The notes below the pieces were generated by a model that saw nothing but the letters and a program-made list of their open reading frames with translations, searched no databases and was not told where the DNA came from. A stretch of DNA of 64,000 nt from Seison nebaliae. Its lineage: Eukaryota > Rotifera > Pararotatoria > Seisonacea > Seisonidae. Position numbers and translations under genes: made by a program. Below are positions 11,369 through 23,655 of this stretch, one piece after another; position 1 is the stretch's first letter; the number at the start of each line of letters is the position of its first letter. The stretch is taken from assembly GCA_023231475.1 (NCBI GenBank), contig JALJEE010002436.1, positions 267,389-331,388 on the forward strand. Reading direction: 5' to 3'.

Positions 11369-13162
11369 ATGATGAATGGAATATTGAAATATAAATCGGA
11401 AGATTTCATCGTAACTGAGATAGATGAAGATGGAAACTTGATAAAATTCAATGATCTATTTTCAATCAATGAAATTAATACACTCTTCCAAACCATTCAG
11501 GAAGAGGTAGATAAAGTTATTTTATCGGACGATAGGCCTAAAACTCTCACAGATGCCTTTTTGGGAGAGTGTACGGCATTGTTGGAGATGAATGAACGAA
11601 AGAGAAAGATAAATGGAGTGGAAAAGACGGTGGAATTTGAACAGTCTAATTTGTCGAAAGAAGAACGAGGGAATATTCATAAATATATTCGATTTAGATT
11701 CCATGGTCAACTCTCTTCTTCATATTCCGAGAATAAATTCGTCATTAAGAAATTCTCACGGAAGAATGATGATCGATCGACTGGCTCATATTTCCTCCAT
11801 TTCGCTCTCAAGAAAGATAATTATGATTCGATGAAAGCGATCGATATTCTCTCATATCGATTAGGTTTGAGAAATGCGTCGTCGTTCGCTTATTGTGGAA
11901 CAAAAGATAGACGTGGAATAACTGTTCAGAAATGTTCATTACATTTCTCAAAAATTTCAAATATGAGAGATCGTTTAATAAAGTTTATGGGACAAATGAC
12001 GGAGAAATCTCAATTGAAAATCGGTAATTTTTCCATCGAGAAATATCCGTTGAAATTGGGCAACTTGGCCGGAAATCGATTTTCAATTCTTCTCAGAAAT
12101 GTCAAATTAAATGATGAAAATTTAAAAAAATTTTCTGAAAGAATTGAAGAATTGGAAAAATTTAAATATTTCATCAATTTTTTCGGTGATCAACGTTTTG
12201 GTGTTTTTGCTGACGAATTATCAACTTGGAAAATCGGTTTGTACGTTCTCCAACGGGAATGGAAGAAAGCCGTTCATGCTATCGTTCTCACTTATTTGTG
12301 TTTAGTGAAAATTGCTGATTTCTCTTCCGTCAAAAATTTGCCGTTAAGTAAAGAAGAAGCGGAAAGATTATTAGTCAATTATCAGACGAGAATGCCAAAT
12401 AAGATGAATATAAATGAAATTCAAATTCTACGTCAAATTGTAAATGGAAATAAAAATTATCCAGAATTATTCCGAATTCTCCCAAGAAATCGACGTTTAT
12501 TTTATATTCATTCATATCAAAGTTATTTGTGGAATTGGATCGTCCAAGAGAGATTAACGAAATATCCAAATAAATTAATCGTTGGCGATTATATAATGAA
12601 AAGAACAAATAATAATCGAACGAATAGAGAAATGTTTGAGAATATTATACAAATAAAAGAAGAAAATATTGAGAAATATTCAATAACTGAATTAGTTTAT
12701 CCGTTACCTGGATTTCGAGTAACATATCCAAAGAATGAATTTGGAGATCAATTAGAAGAACGTTTGAAAAAAGATGAGATTGTTGGAAGTGCTAATGTAT
12801 CTGACGAATTAATAAATAATCTTCTTAATTTTATCGGAGATTATCGATATTGTTTTAGTGAAGTTGAAGATTTCTCATTTGAATTTCTCGAATTGATTAA
12901 CAACGAATATGAACATGATCGTTCAAGTCATTATAAGGAAATGAAAAGAACTGAAGAGAAATATAAAGCTTTCTTATCGACTAACGCCGATTTTGATTTT
13001 AATAAATTTCATCATCTCCATCTGGAATTCCAATTGACCAAATCGACATATGCCACGATCTTCTTATCTCAATTGCTCGGGGAAAAATTGAATTTCAATC
13101 GAGATGTTCAGATTCGATTAACTAACGACTATGATCCATGTTCGAACTTCTCCAACGACTAA
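11369..13162 (+). CDS. PUS7: tRNA/mRNA pseudouridine synthase, PUS7/TruD family
   Basis: Intronless, 597 residues. The N-terminus GILKYKSEDFIVTEID matches the opening of the PUS7 core. The catalytic TruD motif is at about residues 174-185 (FAYCGTKDRRGI) with the nucleophilic Asp at 180. Other family blocks are KLGNLAGNRFSILLRN, FINFFGDQRFG, RRLFYIHSYQSYLWNW and YPLPGFRVTYP, ending with the STYAT block near the C-terminus. The enzyme isomerises uridine to pseudouridine in tRNA, snRNA and mRNA. I start at the ATG at 11369 because an in-frame TGA lies at 11354. The protein lacks the ~100 N-terminal residues of human PUS7, which lie outside the catalytic fold. A PUS7L-type paralogue cannot be excluded. 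Confidence 0.93.
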   Translation: MMNGILKYKSEDFIVTEIDEDGNLIKFNDLFSINEINTLFQTIQEEVDKVILSDDRPKTLTDAFLGECTALLEMNERKRKINGVEKTVEFEQSNLSKEERGNIHKYIRFRFHGQLSSSYSENKFVIKKFSRKNDDRSTGSYFLHFALKKDNYDSMKAIDILSYRLGLRNASSFAYCGTKDRRGITVQKCSLHFSKISNMRDRLIKFMGQMTEKSQLKIGNFSIEKYPLKLGNLAGNRFSILLRNVKLNDENLKKFSERIEELEKFKYFINFFGDQRFGVFADELSTWKIGLYVLQREWKKAVHAIVLTYLCLVKIADFSSVKNLPLSKEEAERLLVNYQTRMPNKMNINEIQILRQIVNGNKNYPELFRILPRNRRLFYIHSYQSYLWNWIVQERLTKYPNKLIVGDYIMKRTNNNRTNREMFENIIQIKEENIEKYSITELVYPLPGFRVTYPKNEFGDQLEERLKKDEIVGSANVSDELINNLLNFIGDYRYCFSEVEDFSFEFLELINNEYEHDRSSHYKEMKRTEEKYKAFLSTNADFDFNKFHHLHLEFQLTKSTYATIFLSQLLGEKLNFNRDVQIRLTNDYDPCSNFSND

Positions 13163-13530
13163 CGATTATAATTAAATAATTTTTGATACGAATGTTGTTT
13201 TCAACATCAATTTCAATCACTATATCTTTTGTGATGATTATTTTCTTTCAAAATTCATTCATTTATTTTCCTCTTTTATTCTGGAGAGTTTCTTATCATT
13301 TCCCATTATTATTCTCCTTTTTTTCTCATGAAATTTCTTTCGAATGTTGTATTAAATTATCTGAAAAGATTATGTAAATTTTATATTTACTCAATTACAC
13401 GTCGCTTAATTGACTGAAGAATTTAAAATGATAAAAATTATGATCATGAAAATTGTTTGGTCGACAATGAGAAAAAGACCAAATTGACTTTCTAATATAA
13501 TAATAATAAGTGGAATTTGCTAAGGAAATT
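13163..13530. other. Intergenic spacer
   Basis: 368 bases between two plus-strand genes, holding the 3' end of the pseudouridine synthase gene and the promoter of the alpha-glucosidase gene. No distinct element recognised. Confidence 0.55.
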
Positions 13531-16500
13531 ATGAAAAAAATGTTTCATAAAGAAATTTTCTTTCTTTTCTCCTTCTTATTAACTCTCATTCATTCCTACA
13601 CCGATGACGAAGCACATCGAATTGATTGTGTACCAGAAGCTTTGGCTTTAGGAGACTCATCTCAAACGAGAAAATATTGTACTGAACGAGGTTGCAAATG
13701 GAAACCTAGTGATGATCATCGAGTTCCCTGGTGTTATTATGGTGAAGATGAAACTGACGTTCAGGACCAATATGTCCTTAATAATAAGCAGGATGATGAA
13801 GTTGATTATGTTTTAAGTAATACCATGCATAAATGGCCAAGACCAGTAGAAAAGGTCAATGTAAAATTCACTTACTACAAAGACATTTTAAGAGCGAAAG
13901 TTTTTCTTTCAAAATCAACTTAAGATTTAATTGATGAAAATTTCAGTTTACAGATAAAAAACAAGAAAGATATGAAGTTCCTATCGAACTTTTCCCTCAT
14001 GAACAACCATCAACTAACGGACAGTCGTACACGGTTGAAACGAGCAAAACTGGTGGAAACCATTTCTTGCTAAAAGTTGCCCGTTCAACATCTGGTGATG
14101 TCATGTTTGAATTTAAAAATATTTAAAAAATTGTTAAATTTTTTTTAAGTTTCGACTCTTCATCTTCCGGTTTGATTTATACGGATCAATTTATTCAATT
14201 CGGTACGAAATTACCAAAAAATGGATTCGTTTATGGTTTAGGAGAAAATAATCATGAGCAAGTTATTTAAATATATAGAATTAGGGCAGTGTAAATTAAA
14301 TGTATATTAATAGTTGGTGAGGGATATCAACTTCAGAAAATGGGGAGTTTTCGGTTTAGATCAGGGACCTGGTTGGGAAGCCAATCGGAATTTGTACGGT
14401 GCTCATCCGTTTTTTATGGTAATTGAAGAAACAGGAAATGCTTATGGTGTTTTCATTCTCAATTCAAATGCTTTCGGTTTCCTTCTCTTTTAAATTTGTT
14501 TGATGATGAAAATTATTTTTTGAATAGATTATGAATTGGTACCGGCACCAGCGTTAACCTTCAGATTTGTTGGGGGAATTATTGATCTTTTCATTTTTAC
14601 CGGACCGAAACCGGAAGATGTGATAAAACAATATCAACAAGTAATTGGACGACCGACATTAATTCCATATTGGTCTTTAGGTTTCCAATTATGTCGTTGG
14701 GGATATAATACTTTGGAGAATATGGAGAGAATTGTTAACGAGACTTTAGACAGTGGAATTCCTTATGATGTCCAATATGTCGATATTGATCATATGGACA
14801 CAAGAAAAGATTTCACCATTGATCCAATCAATTGGAGAGGTCTCAATGATTTCGTCAAACGAATCCATAATCTGGGAATGCGATTTATTAGTATTCTTGT
14901 TAGGTATTTTAACTTGAATTTTTTTAAAAATAATTTAAGTTAAATAATTTAAATTTATAAAGGATCCAGCATTAGTTGCTGAAGAACCGAATTATTTGCC
15001 ATTCCAACGAGGTTTAGCCAAAGATGTTTATATGAAATGGCCGAAAGGTACAACTCCGAATGGAATTCCGATTGAAGAACAAACTGGAATTATGCTAGGA
15101 GCTGTTTAATTAATTTCCATTCAATTTCATCAAACTCTATCAATTGATGATTTATTCAATAGGTTTGGCCAGAAAAACGAGTTGCTTTCCCCAATTTCTT
15201 CAAAAATGAAACGAAAGAATGGTGGATAGATGAATTGCAGAGATGGCATCGAGAATTGGAATGGGACGGCGTTTGGATAGATATGAATGAACCGGCTAAT
15301 TTCGGTACAAATGAACAAAAACCATGGAATTGGCCTGACAACAAAGCTGATTGGTCACTGAAATGTTTCAAGAACGATTTAGATGATCCACCATATGTTC
15401 CAAGTTCTTCCATATTTCCCTCCTAATTTTCCATATCCATTCATTCTAGTGGCTGCACATGCTTTCCGAAATCGATTATCATATAAAACACTTTGTATGA
15501 ATGGTCAATTACCAGCATCGAATGGTAAAGTTTATACACATTATGATATTCATAATATTTACGGATGGTCCGAATCAATTCCAACAATAATGTTCTTTTT
15601 TTAAAAATATTTTTCAATTATTAATCTCTTTATTATTCAATTATTATTCTTTCCGTTTCACTTCAATCATCATTCTCATATTAAATAATTTCTAGTGGTG
15701 CACAACAAGCGACTAAAACAAGAAGTATTGTTATTACCAGATCTAATTTCCCAAGTACTGGTCGTTATGCAGGTCATTGGTCTGGCGATAATACAGCTTC
15801 ATGGAAAATGTTAAGAGAATCAATTATCAGTTCAAATTATTAATTGAAAATTAAAGAAAATAATTTTCATGATTAATTTCTATAGGTATGATCGAAATGA
15901 ATTTATTTGGAATTCCTTATGTTTTTCTTCTTCTAATCAACATAATTGTAATGTATAACGAATATTTTTAGACGGGATCTGATATTTGTGGATTCGTTGG
16001 AACATCTGATGAAGAGTTGTGTCTTCGTTGGCATCAAGTAGGTGCTTTCTATCCGATGTCACGTAATCATAACGGAAAAGATGTGGAAGATCAACATCCA
16101 ACTGCTTATAGTCAAAATTTAGTTTCAGCCACTAAAGAAGCATTAAATAAACGATATAAAATGCTCCCTTATTATTACACATTATTCCATCAAGCAAATA
16201 AATATGGTGGAACGGTTATTCGATCTTTAGCACACGAGTTCAATCCCTTTTACATTTATCGAATATCTAAACAACCTTTTTTGTTCTAGATTTCCACAAG
16301 AAATAACTGTAAGAGAAACATTCGATCAATTTATGATCGGATCAGCAATTATGATATCACCATCACTTTATCCAGGTCAAACGGAAGTTGCAGCCAAATT
16401 TCCCGGCACAGAAAAATGGTATAATTTTGAAACGGTAATTTAATCTTTCTGATGTCTTTCTAATTTAAATTCAAATTAATTTCAAGGGACAATCGTATGC

Positions 16501-19500
16501 AACGGGAACACATTTATTACCTTCGCCATTAAATCATATCAATATCCATATGCAAGGTGGTAATATTATTATGATGCAAAAGGAGAAAAGGAATACTGTT
16601 GAGAGGTTAAATTCAATTTTAATTTAAGAATATCAATTTAATGATTTGTTGTTATAGTCGTAAAACTCCATTTACTATTCTAATTGCTTTAAATAAACAG
16701 AATGAAGCATTCGGTGACTTTTTCTGGGATGATGGAATTTCCATCAGTTTCCTTTTCTATTTAATTACAAGAAATTTATTCTTTTTCGTGTTTGTTTTTT
16801 CTTATTAACAGAAACATATCCTATAGAAGCAAAACTTTTATTTACTGATTCATTCCAATATATCATCAATAAAAAGATCTCGATTGATACGATTATTTCA
16901 AATTCTCTGGAAAAAATTGTCATTTATGGATATGAGAAATATGATCCGAAGAAAAAATTCTATTTCACTATACCTGACAAATCTTCTGTACAATTGACTA
17001 CGGATTATGATTCGGTTAAGCTTTTCATTTTTTTTCTTATAAAATAATTTCTCAATCTGATAAAGTATAATCAAGTTCTCACCATAAAAATGCCTCTATC
17101 AAATTCCGGTTATCTCAATGCCGATTTCCATGTACATGCTGGAGAGTTATTCGTTTAATTGACGAAAACTAAAAACCAAAATTTATTCCATTCTCAGATT
17201 CAAATCGAAGTCATATATCGATTGTTTGCCAAATCAAAAAGTTCCTGAAGAAAGTCTGAAAAGTTTATGTTTATCTTACAACTGCAAATACCGTGATATC
17301 GGTAATGATTTCGGAAATAATGTTCCGAGATGTTCAATTTCCAAGTTTCTTTAATTTTAATTTTATTTAAATTTTTTCTATTTTTACTATTTTTAATTGA
17401 AGAAATACTCTCCATTATACGGTAGCGGAATTTCATAAAGATAATGATTATTTCCATTTATCGGAAACCGTTTTCCATAAGAATGGCGGCATACAATGGG
17501 AAGATTCGGGAACGAATTTTGTTCAAGAAATTTCCATGTCAATTGTCACAACCGATTACGGAACATTTATAACAGTTTTTTTTTAAATTTTCATCAATTT
17601 TTTCTTAATCATTTCTTCCTTTAGTTCTCTGATACTCATCATTTAAATCGACCGAAAACGGCCGATTTCCTTCAAATTCAACGACCTACTCCTGATAACA
17701 TCGATAATGATTTGTTAGATGTGGACATTAGTAGCGTAGTAGGTGAAGATTTCAGATTGAAGATTAATAGGAGAAATGGAATAACATTGTTCATTATTTT
17801 TTCATCTCTTATTTAAATCATAAAGTTTCCGTTTTTTTACAGATTAGACACAACATCATATGATTCACCATTAGCATTTGAAGATAAATATCTACATATT
17901 GCTTGGCAATTAGCAACAACGAATTGTGAAGGAATTACTGATAATGAGGATATGTCGAAACTGTTTAAGGAAACTTTAGTCACAACATTCTTTATTCGAG
18001 AAGTTTTTCTTCTTCAATAATAACTCAATTCATTTCTCATACTAAATCAGAATAAACAAGATTCCATTCCGTATTATATTTGTAAAGAGCCATCTGGTGA
18101 TGTACATGGAGTTCTCTTCTTAAACGGTGCCCTTCAAGGTTAATTTAACATTTCTCTTTCAAATTTTTAATGATTTCAAGAATTTTGGAGTGAGCCACCC
18201 AAAAATTTCGTTTACAAAACAATTGGAGGATTAATGGAATTTATCATTTTCCCCGGACCAAGCTTAAAAGATGTCACTAATCAATTTAATTCGGTTTCTT
18301 ATTTCATGTCTAAATTGTTGTATTTTTAATTTTTGAGTAGTTATTTGACAGAAAATCGAAAGTAAACGATCATGAATTCCAGTCACTTCAACAAGTTCCT
18401 TTCTTATTTTTTTTGGATTATTTTCAAAATTAAATTAATTTCCATAGATAAATAGCCAAACGGAGATTGTTAGATTATTATTATTCTAAAATATAGTTCA
18501 AATTGTGTAATAGAAACCGATTGGAATTAAAGCCAGTCAGGTCTCTATCGGTTTGCAACCGTATTTAATGAAGAATTCTGATTTTGTTAATCTCGAATTG
18601 GCATCACTCCTCACTACTAATGTTATTATAAATATTTCCACTAATTTATCTATCAAAAATTAATGTTTTTTTCAGGATCTTGGTATAAAAACATATTACA
18701 TCGATTATTTCCATATCGAACAGAATACGGACTACTTTACAGGACAAAAGAATGATACAAAAATATTCGTTAAATTTTTCTATAATTCAAATTATATTTT
18801 ATTTAAATTTTGAATTATATAGGTGAAAAATTATCCTTATATACACAAGAATGCGAAACAATGTAGTCAATTACTTCATCTAAATATTCCTTCATATCCA
18901 ATCCGTTAAAATTCTTTGATATTTCCTCAATTTATATTTTCGTTTTTTTTAAAGATTTATGTTCGGAAATGAGACAATCTCAATGTGAATTGAGTGCACA
19001 CACATTCTGCATGGACACAATTCATCAGGCACATAACGAAGCTTATTATCATTACAATCTTCATAACTTATATCCTTATGAACAAACGAGGAAATGGAAT
19101 AGAAATGGTTTTAAAAATATATATTCCGAATCCGTCACACCTGGAATATCATTTTATTCTGGAGTCATTATTCAGAATAATGTCCTCCATTATTTAAGGA
19201 GATATAGTTATATTGGAATAACTTCAGTTTCGCTTAAATTTCTTTCATTAATTTCATCATTTTTTTTCTTTAAGTTCTCTTTAAATTTAGATAAAGTCAT
19301 TTGGCAATCTCTTACGAAATATCTTCCACTCTTTACACATTTCGTTCCAAATTCAAATGTTATTTTCATAATTTCAATAATTTCTCCACATTTTCCTCAT
19401 AATTTAGACTCGAAGAAGTGATTTCGAGAAATTTGACAAATATTCGGGACATAGACGTGCAATGGAAGTAGTAGCTTCCCAGATGAAATTATCTATATTC

Positions 19501-20173
19501 GCTTCTGTTCAAATGATGTTATCATTTTCTTATATAAACTTTTGAAATAGTTTCATAAAAACCATACGTAGTAAAGAGTATGATACGGAGAAGAATAACA
19601 ATCATAAATGTGTCAGTTGGGGAAAATGTGTAATAGTTTGTGATACGAATGATGATGGAAAATTATATTTGTCGCAGAATGAAAGACTTATGGATATCAA
19701 AACCGTTCATTTTCCGTTTTTCTTTCTTCGTTTATTTATAATTATATTATAAAGAAAAAAATGATCCAATCGAATAATGTGGTAAACATTTATCAAAACA
19801 ATGACGATCTCCAATACTTCTTGACTTCTGGTTCTATATTTGTTGAACAAAAGTTAATTTGTCTCTGATCAATAATCAATTTCTATGATGTTCTATAGTA
19901 ACTTTAACCTGAACGTCTATGCTGTATTGGATGAAAAACAATTTGCCAATGGTCATTTTTATTTAGGTTTATTTTCATTTTATTTTTATCTTAATTCAAA
20001 CTACAAAATTTTAAGAGGGAAAATTATACGATATTGAATATGAAAATGGACAATTTGTTAGTCTTGTTTAATCATTCTCCTATACTCATTTATTTGTCTT
20101 TCAGGAATGGTATCATTTTAGTAATTATCTATTACCATCATCAAGTTATACGATATCTTATCAGAAATTCTGA
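13531..20173 (+). CDS. Secreted alpha-glucosidase (GH31, maltase-glucoamylase type) with a degenerate second module
   Basis: Exons 1-15 are placed precisely: 13531-13899, 13947-14104, 14150-14261, 14314-14476, 14528-14898, 14963-15103, 15163-15403, 15450-15591, 15696-15829, 15886-15920, 15972-16237, 16290-16434, 16487-16605, 16658-16746, 16812-17014. Later ones are approximate. A signal peptide (IFFLFSFLLTLIHS) precedes a trefoil domain (CTERGCKWKP..VPWCYYG). Module 1 is a complete GH31 enzyme with nucleophile motif GVWIDMNEPANFG and acid/base motif GHWSGDNTASW, so it should release glucose from alpha-glucans outside the cell. From about 17200 a worn trefoil (IDCLPNQK, then LCLSYNC) opens a second GH31 module recognisable by FVYKTIGGLMEFIIFPGPS and TFCMD..HYNLHNLY, but without either catalytic motif. 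The stop at 20173 follows a final exon joined after ENGQF. Donors are nearly all GTT. Confidence 0.87.
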
Positions 20174-20224
20174 TACGTATTTGAAGAAAAAAAACAGAAC
20201 GATTAATTTGAGAAAAACAAAACG

Positions 20225-20230
20225 TTTATT
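20225..20230 (-). promoter_or_regulatory. Candidate poly(A) signal for the CWC22 gene
   Basis: AATAAA on the minus strand about 60 bases after the CWC22 stop (20289). It lies inside the presumed 3' UTR of the convergent glucosidase gene. Confidence 0.45.
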
Positions 20231-20265
20231 ATTTCGATTATAATATTTTTTCAAATTTATACATT

Positions 20266-20271
20266 AATAAA
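20266..20271 (+). promoter_or_regulatory. Candidate poly(A) signal for the alpha-glucosidase gene
   Basis: AATAAA about 95 bases after the glucosidase stop and only 18 bases before the convergent CWC22 stop, so the two transcripts probably overlap at their 3' ends. Confidence 0.45.
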
Positions 20272-20288
20272 ATTATTCAATTTAAAAT

Positions 20289-21125
20289 TCATTCTTCATC
20301 TGATGACGAAGAGGAATTAGAATCAGATGAAGATGAATCATCATCTGATGAGGAATTTGATTCAAGTTCATCCAAAACAGTTGGTACCATTCGAGGTGCC
20401 GTTTTCAAGAAATTTCGACTTTCTTCAGTTAGTGCTCCGAGTTCGATAGCCGTGAAAAAGTTGATTGAGAATCGAGTGTTGACGGGATTGTCTTTTGGAA
20501 AGATTCCTTCGAAATATTCCACCATCATTCGATCATGAAGACGTTCGTTCAATTTAGGAATTCCCATCGCTTCTGATAATTCTTGAAAAAGGATTTTGAT
20601 AAAAATTCTGGAAGAAGAAGTTGTGTCAGATTGAGTTAATTTGATAATACTTAAAATTTTCCAATCGATTGAATCCGTCGCTAATAAATGAGCATATAAT
20701 GTTACTGTATTTCTCAATTTGATCGTTTCTAATCGATGACATGTGACATATTGTTCTTCGAATATCTTCTCAAAAGTATCACGAAAAATTTTGCGAATTT
20801 GACAAAATTTCTGAGCGAGAAATCCGAAGAATTTTTCATAAATTCTTTGCTGTGCACAACAATCAGTGATCATATGACAAATCTCTTCTTGTTGATCTTC
20901 TTTCAATTGCATTTTCAATAATTTATGTGCACATTCATCATGACTGAGAGAGGATTGTATAGTCAAATAAATCGTTCTTCTCAATTGAACGATATTCGTA
21001 TCAGTTTGATCAATAATCACTTGTTTCTTTTCATTTCCCATTTTCTCATCATCTCCATCATATCCTCCTCCGTTCTCTTCATCATCATTATCGTCATCAT
21101 AACCTTCTTCGTCACTATCATCATC

Positions 21126-21158
<33 letters not shown>

Positions 21159-22010
21159 CCCTAAAATTCGTTGTTTCAATGAAATATATTTATTTTCATT
21201 CTCTTCAAATTGTTCATCGAATTGAAAAATGTCCAACATTCGTTCCATTTTCATATCTTCATCATCTAAAGATAGAACATGAGTATATTTATCGTCTTCA
21301 CTAATGAGATCTAATTCTTGAGGAATAGCTGGATAATCTTTGAAACCGTCTTTTCTGATAGCGAAGAAAACTTCGATCATAAATTGTGAACGTTCATTCA
21401 CATCGTTCTCATGAAGACTATCTCTCAATTTCGCTGAAATGGCATTCATCGCTTTTGGTGACGTTTCCATCAACGTCTGTCCAACTTCCTTCAGAAATTC
21501 TACAGCTACTTCGATAGAATCGGATGAGATATTTTCTAATAACAAAGCGAGAATTTCCAAGGCAATTATTTCGTGGGCCATTTTCTGATTGACGAGATGT
21601 GCAATGAATTTGCACGACGATCTGCACATTCTCTTTCGATTACGACGATAAGCCATTTTGAATTGGAGAATTAATCGCGTCAATATCAGTTGACCAATCA
21701 TCGGGAATTTCGTGTTAATGATGGAAATGAGAGCGGCGTATACTGAAGTGAATGCTGGTGAATCCATTTGGGAAGTCATAACTGAACGTGCGAATAATCC
21801 TCTTCCTCTAATCAAATTAATTTTGAAATATTCATGAACAATATTCCCAATGTTACTAATATTGACTTTATTGGAAAGACCGTTGATCTTCTTCCGTAAT
21901 GAATCCCATGCTAATCGTTGATATTCCTCACAATTCTTATCTTTTATTTTCTCTTGTAAACGTGCTAATTTCGATGGAGGAATATATGCACCTCCAGTTA
22001 AATGCGACAT
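20289..22010 (-). CDS. CWC22: Pre-mRNA splicing factor CWC22 / nucampholin homologue
   Basis: Intronless, 573 residues, starting MSHLTGGAYIPPSKLARLQ, the family's signature opening. A MIF4G domain follows (about residues 30-215, with QRLAWDSLRKKINGLSNKVN and FARSVMTSQ), then an acidic Asp/Glu-rich insertion (about 285-335, encoded by a GAT/ATC-rich tract near 21115-21162), an MA3 domain (about 345-460, with RRTIYLTIQSSLSHDECAHK and FFGFLAQKFC) and a Ser/Asp/Glu tail. CWC22 joins the spliceosome and places eIF4A3 during exon-junction-complex assembly. The vertebrate RS-rich ends are missing. Presence of a standard CWC22 next to genes with unusual splice sites is coincidental as far as I can tell. 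Convergent with the glucosidase gene, 115 bases apart. Confidence 0.94.
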
Positions 22011-22435
22011 CTTTCCGTTCTTTTTAACTTTATAATTTATTTCAAAATTATTTTCCGTTTTTATTAAAAAGAAACTTTCAATTCTCTATTGTAAGCGATT
22101 CACCTTTGAAAAACGGGAAAAAGAATCATTTTGAAAAAATAAGCTTCAAATTCTTTTTTCTTTTTTCACCTTCTTAAATAAAAAATCTTCAAATTCTGTT
22201 TATTCGTATCTCATTCGTATCATCATTCCTGTCTTATAATTCGTTGCAAACTAATCGAAAAAATTAAAATGTTATATTTTTCTGTTTTTCTTCGCCTGTA
22301 ACATTTTACTTTTTATAATATAGTACATTAAGCCATTAATCGTATTATCTTTAGTATATGTATATGTTTGTCTATGATTAGGAAAGGAGGAAAGGTCAAG
22401 AAATGATTCTAACCCCCATCACTAACGAAATGAAT

Positions 22436-22540
22436 TACTTTCCCCACAAGCGATCGACTTCTTAAATTCATTAATTATATAATTGGTATATTCCAATATT
22501 GAGACGCCAAAAAAAGTAGGGAAAGCTTTGTTTAGAACTT
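22436..22540 (+). repeat. Diverged direct repeat, copy 1
   Basis: Core ACTTTCCCCACAAGCGATCG followed by ACTTCTTAAATTCA, later TATATTCCAATATTGAGACG and an A-run. It matches copy 2 imperfectly (by eye). Confidence 0.5.
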
Positions 22541-22791
22541 AAAATCTATCGTCCTGCCGTGGTCGCCAAATGTAATGTGTAGATTTATTAATAAAAGTAA
22601 TAATTGATTCTTTGAATCGAAAAATATATAAATGGAATAGCAAACGAAAAAGGTGATGATCTTCAGTTCATTCTTTTCTTTTATAGATCGTCATTTCCGC
22701 TTTTTGACATAGATAGTTCCTTTTTTTACATTTAAATCAATGTCAATCCTACAAAAGAATACTATCAAGCGCTTACTTTCAAGTTAGGAGA

Positions 22792-22890
22792 ATCACTTTC
22801 CCCATGACCGATCGACTCTTTAAATTTACTTGACACATGCTTATCATATTCAAATGTAGGCATTGTCGAAAAAATAAGGCAGAATATTTT
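22792..22890 (+). repeat. Diverged direct repeat, copy 2
   Basis: Core ACTTTCCCCATGACCGATCG followed by ACTCTTTAAATTTAC, later CATATTCAAATGTAGGC and an A-run. Same orientation as copy 1, about 356 bases downstream. It could be an old element fragment or a duplicated noncoding transcript. Confidence 0.5.
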
Positions 22891-22989
22891 TATTCTATCT
22901 TATTCAATAAAAGATTCAAGAGACATTATGTGAATTGTAAATTTTAAATTTATTTAGGAAATATTGTAAAAAAATTAAATATTTAAAAT

Positions 22990-23655
22990 TTAAATATAAA
23001 TTGGATTAATTTCCGGTATGGGATTCATATCATTATTCTTCTTCATTTGAATGTTATGAACTTTCTGCATCAAAGTGAAAAATTGAGGAGTATTTGATTT
23101 GACATTAATCGATCGGATGATTATAAATTGATCCTTCGATTTTGATAAGACGAATTGGGTCAAACAGTCGCCTACTCGATTCTTGAAAATGGTTTGAGAT
23201 GGGAAAGTATTTTGGATTATTCGATTTCCTTTAATTTTCATGAGGGCGGAAGTAGATAATTCCAAAGGAGTCATAAAATTTCTTGGACTATTTTCCTCCA
23301 CGTACATAAACAGACTTCCAACAAAAAACGTTTCAAAGAGAAATTTGAAGGATTCGATCGATTCACATTCGCTGTAAAGTCCAATCGATTTCACAAGAAC
23401 TTCGTTCGACTCAGTCAAGTATAAACTGAGAATCTTTTTTCCATTCACTTCTACAATAGACGAAATATCTTTTGTACTTGATAACGTCAATGAATTTAAT
23501 TCATCTGAAATGAGAATGAAATTGTATTTCTTCTTTTCCTTAATTCGATCATCCAATTTGTGAAGTTTTCCTTCGAAACTCTTTTCAGTCTCCTCATTCG
23601 CATATGTCGTTAGTGCTCTTGTCGTGGGAAAGACGACTCCTTCATCGGACAACAT
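22990..23655 (-). CDS. Unknown 221-residue protein
   Basis: One uninterrupted frame from ATG at 23655 to the stop at 22990. The N-terminus is mixed and charged. Residues ~45-160 alternate hydrophobic and polar residues, as in a globular alpha/beta fold (YNFILISDELNSL, KKILSLYLTE, FKFLFETFFVGSLFMYVE). The tail contains MKKNNDMNPIPEINPIYI. No signal peptide, membrane helix or motif was recognised. Composition and codon use look like the neighbouring genes, so it is probably coding. The flanking noncoding gaps are large, so extra exons could have been missed. Confidence 0.5.
   Translation of the reverse strand: MLSDEGVVFPTTRALTTYANEETEKSFEGKLHKLDDRIKEKKKYNFILISDELNSLTLSSTKDISSIVEVNGKKILSLYLTESNEVLVKSIGLYSECESIESFKFLFETFFVGSLFMYVEENSPRNFMTPLELSTSALMKIKGNRIIQNTFPSQTIFKNRVGDCLTQFVLSKSKDQFIIIRSINVKSNTPQFFTLMQKVHNIQMKKNNDMNPIPEINPIYI

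Larger units (their letters stand above)
22011..22989. other. Intergenic region with a diverged direct repeat
   Basis: Almost 1 kb without a gene. Two related stretches begin ACTTTCCCC..CGATCGACT (near 22438 and 22794) and resemble each other for roughly 100 bases in the same orientation. Nothing else was recognised. Confidence 0.5.

Noticed and set aside
13183-13377. 64-residue hydrophobic plus-strand frame
   Set aside because: Lies in the 3' flank of the pseudouridine synthase gene; Phe/Ile/Ser bias is what A+T-rich pyrimidine-biased noncoding DNA gives.
17200-20173. Calling the second GH31 half a separate pseudogene
   Set aside because: Exons continue from the first module with matching phases and without obvious frameshifts to a plausible stop, so one protein with an inactive second module fits better.
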